Below, piece by piece: positions 60,912-64,000 of a stretch of DNA of 64,000 nt. The position numbers were made by a program, and so were the translations under genes. Source of the stretch: Halichondria panicea (lineage: Eukaryota; Porifera; Demospongiae; Suberitida; Halichondriidae); assembly GCF_963675165.1 (NCBI RefSeq), contig NC_087385.1:206501-270500 (forward strand), given 5' to 3'. Below the pieces are notes generated by a model, which ran no database searches, had not been told where the DNA came from, and saw only the letters and a program-made list of their open reading frames with translations. Each line of letters begins with the position of its first letter. The stretch's first letter is position 1.

Positions 60912-61150
60912 TTGGCCGGAGTCCATCCAACGCTGCGCTCATGGTTGGGTATCAGTACAGTAATTTTGTTCCACTGCAAGAAATTTGCAGAATGCTGCGT
61001 TCAAGTGGAAAACTTTACAGCTCAATTTACAATTTAGCTGACAAGGCGAGCTGGGACACTGTATTTCTCCATAAAATGCAGAAACAGCTACTGCTACGTG
61101 TACTGATACTCAACCAAGAGTGCAGCGTTGATTCGACTCCGCCCAACTAG
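60912..61150. mobile_element. inverted-repeat insertion with CTAGTTGG ends
   Basis: CTAGTTGGCCGGAGTC at the left and GACTCCGCCCAACTAG at the right. The D3 intron (about 39255) runs GACTTTGTGGTATCCTGAAAG without it, so it inserted after the duplication. Flanking GGTGTC/GGTATC may be a worn target duplication. Confidence 0.75.
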
Positions 61151-61585
61151 CGGTATCCTGGAAGCTTAAAAGATGCTCTTTCAGTTGGGACGTTCAACCA
61201 TTTTTGACCCATTTTCGTGATTAAACCAAAGATCGTATAATAATACTAGTCATGTGATGTTAGCCTATAATTATAATATGTTTCCTACGTGTTACATTAT
61301 TATTTAACCTCTGAACTCGTGTGAACTAAACACTTTATGTCTTGTCTCTTCAGAACACTGCTGGTGACGACCATAGTGACAAGGTAAGTACAACTACTCA
61401 CAAATGTGTGGCAATCTACTCTCTAGACTGCAAGCACTGTAGAATGGCAGCTCTATCCACACATTGTAAGACCTGTGTACCCTGTAATGTTATCATCACC
61501 TAATCTCAGCATTACTGCAATCATATTCAATTAAATGTGAGGGGGTGTAGTTGAACAGCCATACCTATAGTATCGTTGATCTAAT

Positions 61586-62101
61586 CATAGATAGAGTAGA
61601 AGAGGGATTGGAAACGGAAGTGATTCACGTGATGTTTTACAATGAAGTCTACGTAGTGGCTCTGGGACCATCCGTGTATCTCCTCATAACTCCTGCAAAA
61701 GCCCGGGAAACTTATTGTGTCCAAAGCATACATCTCAGAGCTACCCCCATTACTGAATCACATGCCCCCTGATAGTAGGTATCAATTGGAAACAAAGAAA
61801 CTCGATTGTCGTGAAGTAGCTAGAAGTACACAGAGCGCTTTTTCATGCTTGTGTTCCTATAGTACCTTTGATATAGCTAAGGCTTTGTAACTAAATAGTG
61901 TCCTGTGTCCCAAATGGCCTCAAGTATTAGAGAAAGTTGATGTTTAGCAGCAGAACTGCTCGTGGACTTCTTACAGAGAGCAAAACAATTCTCATGAATT
62001 ATTCATGTTTAGCCCTCGTGTTAAAAAGTAAGCCTAGATTAAAACCGCGGAGATACACGGATGGTACTTCCGTTTCCAATCTCTCTTCTACTCTATCTAT
62101 G
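61586..62101. mobile_element. TIR transposon with 7-base target duplication, copy 2
   Basis: Ends CATAGATAGAGTAGAAGAGG and inverted CTCTTCTACTCTATCTATG, followed inside by GATTGGAAACGGAAG; exact ATCTAAT on both sides (61579-61585, 62102-62108). The D3 intron reads CGTTGATCCAATGTC at this place. Same family as 39310-40541, different length (516 bases), no transposase. Confidence 0.9.
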
Positions 62102-62375
62102 ATCTAATGTATACTTTTCAAATGATGTGTTTCGATCCAAATTTAGATGGAGCGATAATTTGTCATTTTTCAGCTTTGGACGGCTATCCATGGTGTGGCC
62201 AAATTGGCAAATAGTTTTTATCGCTCAAAATAATACTTTGATGATATCATTTTGATTTTCTGAAAGTTTGGAAGAAGCTCTTTCAGATGGTATGCTCAAT
62301 TTTCAAATTTACAACGGTCATAATTTGGGTTAGGTAGAGCTCTTGATCTGGCCGCTTTAACACCACTAAACAGTA

Positions 62376-63141
62376 CAGCGGTTTTCAGAGTTCTTGCATT
62401 TCAATATCTAGAGCGGAAGTACCTGTCACATGACACATTTAATTTCTAGTATCATTCCAAACCAAGTTTTCTCCAATAGAATGGATATGCATTAATCTGG
62501 GAGACAATGGATCTAGGAAGGAGGCTTTGCAAGCCTTTGCACCACAGCTAGCTAAACTTATCCTTGACATTGTAAGCAGTTCAAGAGCTACTATTAGACA
62601 GTAACCGGTATTAGTCACACAGGACTAGATGTCTGGAGCTACGTAAGACTGATTCTACTGTCCATATGACTCTCATTAGCTTGCAGCAACACAAAATGAG
62701 CGGGCAGGCCGGGGAAAGCCACTTCAAACAGTTGTTTAATACTGGGATGCTCCACTCCTATCTTCTCTGAATAACTAGTAACAAGTATAGTGTACTGTGT
62801 AGTCGATACATTTTACATGTCAGATTAAAAACAATTGCCTGACTCAGCAATATTAATGTATTTACAAGAATATCACATGACAGGTACCGTATAGCGTGTA
62901 ATTTTCGTGGGGCAAAATATTCGTGGTTTTTGTGGTTGGAGGTCTGACCACGAATATTTTACCCACGAATGAAGCGACCTTGCCTACCTTTACCTGCAGT
63001 GCAAGCAGCATCCACGAAAATATTACCCACGAATAGTCTCAATATTGCTTAACCACGAATATTTTGTCCCCCGAAAATTACCCGCTATACGGTACTTCCG
63101 CTCTAGACATTGAGATGCAAGAACTCTGAAAACCTCTGTAT
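62376..63141. mobile_element. inverted-repeat element with a nested MITE
   Basis: ACAGCGGTTTTCAGAGTTCT...CTAGAGCGGAAGTACC at the left is mirrored by GGTACTTCCGCTCTAG...AGAACTCTGAAAACCTCTGT at the right (about 50 bases, few mismatches). A MITE sits at its right end. Confidence 0.75.
62887..63092. mobile_element. MITE with TA target duplication, third copy
   Basis: Ends CCGTATAGCG and CGCTATACGG with TA on both sides (62885-62886, 63093-63094), like 33665-33859; the interior differs and contains repeated CACGAATATTTT blocks in both orientations. Confidence 0.75.
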
Positions 63142-63319
63142 GTTATTTCTATTTTCACTTCATGTGTATGTATTTATAGTCTTGTGGTCATGTGCAATAC
63201 TAACAGTGGTTGTGTTGTGTGGGCAGTATTGTACGTAGGTACATGTACAGTTGCTAAAAGCTACGAAAACTCTGCCAATCTAATTACAACATACTGAAAG
63301 TAGTATCAATTGAGTTTAC

Positions 63320-63320
63320 A

Positions 63321-63406
<86 letters not shown>

Positions 63407-63414
63407 ATGTACAG

Positions 63415-63491
<77 letters not shown>
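63320..63491. repeat. two (TG)n blocks before a D4 exon
   Basis: About 85 and 75 bases of TG separated by TACATGTACAGTAC, ending at the acceptor GTCCAG. Confidence 0.9.
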
Positions 63492-63492
<1 letters not shown>

Positions 63493-63604
63493 AGGGTCTG
63501 GAGGGTGAGGGGATGCCAGTGTTTAGGAGGCCTCATGTCAAGGGTAACCTCTATGTTCAGTTCACCATCCAATTCCCTGACTCTGGTTTCCTGGAGGAGA
63601 GTCA

Positions 63605-63942
63605 ACTATAAAGGTATGCAGTCAATTCACGATCTTTTGTGGACAAATCTCGAATTTTTGAAGCTAATTCTCGATCTTTCTCTTGCAACTCTAGTTGGTG
63701 GTAACGTTGAGTGTCGTGCTCTCTCTGCTGTGCTGCTCGTAACTGTTGTTCCAGAGACCTGACCCGGTCTTGAGAGGAGTGGTCGCTGGTCTCACTGACT
63801 GATGAGGCACGAGCAGTTGCTTGTCTGATCCTCTTCTCACTCAGTCGCTGGGCGGAGCCTCTAGTGTCGTTGTGGGCCACATCCACGAGAGCCCACTTCC
63901 CAGCCGAGGGTCCAGCAACAGAAGCTGAGGGTCCAGTCAACT
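63605..63942 (-). pseudogene. Kelch-kinase exon 5 start, copy K5 (truncated)
   Basis: From the acceptor at 63943 the exon reads LTGPSASVAGPSAGKWALVD, the coiled-coil start (RVRSLEQQLRAAQQREHDTQ, LQEKDREL) and then diverges (SKIRDLSTKDREL) before running into the D4 exon in opposite orientation. The kinase domain is gone. Upstream Kelch exons may continue past the window edge, so the full gene state is unknown. Confidence 0.7.
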
Positions 63943-64000
63943 CTGTAGGGGGGATTAAGGAACAAATGTAACAGTATATGCATTCAGAGTCATTGACACA

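Larger units (their letters stand above)
60524..63613 (+). pseudogene. DNAJA-type DnaJ fragment, cluster D4
   Basis: Pieces 60524-60718 (zinc-finger half, two residues shorter than D3, in frame), 61354-61383 (NTAGDDHSDK) and 63495-63613 (GLEGEGMPVFRRPHVKGNLY). The last has TA inserted before AAAG, giving CTATAA, a stop. The exon found at 41093-41252 in D3 is missing, replaced by intronic insertions. The last DnaJ exon is also missing; K5 sequence in minus orientation follows directly. Confidence 0.8.

Noticed and set aside
60941..61150. 69-codon ORF
   Set aside because: Lies wholly inside the CTAGTTGG-ended insertion and resembles no transposase or other family.

Overview
This is eukaryotic, animal-type DNA: every conserved gene is split by short GT-AG introns, neighbours are a few hundred bases apart, and the proteins are metazoan orthologues. 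Very compact genes, a family of Kelch/TKL-like kinases, heavy (CA)n/(TG)n content and frequent TACATGTA palindromes point to a sponge, most likely a demosponge of the Amphimedon type. The organism is an inference; the gene identities below rest on protein motifs read directly.

Left part (1-23.7 kb), a dense run of single-copy genes. MPHOSPH10 3' part (+), HAUS4 (+), a TEX14-like ankyrin/pseudokinase (-), a small single-pass membrane protein (+), a secreted tyrosinase with a Tyr/Pro-rich propeptide (+), PLRG1 (-) with an intronless kinase-coiled-coil-Kelch gene nested in one of its introns on the same strand, and FBXO9 (+) head to head with PLRG1.

Boundary (23.66-24.92 kb). Two 450-base arms, apparently identical, in inverted orientation around a (TG)n tract. 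They start inside the last FBXO9 exon and include a scrap of a kinase coiled coil.

Right part (25-64 kb), a recently duplicated and scrambled array. The recurring modules are: K, a Kelch-coiled-coil-kinase gene on the minus strand (five copies: two intact, one with two frameshifts, one lacking the coiled coil and kinase N-lobe, one cut off by a rearrangement); Zf, a ZFAND1 orthologue on the minus strand (two intact copies); Z, a ZCCHC14/ZCCHC2-like gene on the plus strand (one copy with a nonsense codon, one longer copy with a PX-like part and a frameshift); L, Atg8/LC3-like C-terminal exons (two copies); D, DNAJA-type DnaJ fragments (four clusters, none giving a whole uninterrupted frame). 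Order: D1 tail - K1 - Zf1 - Z1 - L1 | D2 - K2 - D3 | K3 - Zf2 - Z2 - L2 | D tail - K4 - D4 - K5. Introns of the paralogous copies carry different mobile-element insertions, so one copy shows the empty site for the other.

Functional themes are ribosome biogenesis (MPHOSPH10), spindle (HAUS4), splicing (PLRG1), ubiquitin ligase (FBXO9), germ-cell-bridge-like pseudokinase (TEX14-like), extracellular phenol oxidation (tyrosinase), stress/ubiquitin and chaperone functions (ZFAND1, DNAJA), autophagy (Atg8-like) and an expanding Kelch-kinase family. They do not form a pathway; the notable biology lies in the kinase architectures, the array and the element insertions.
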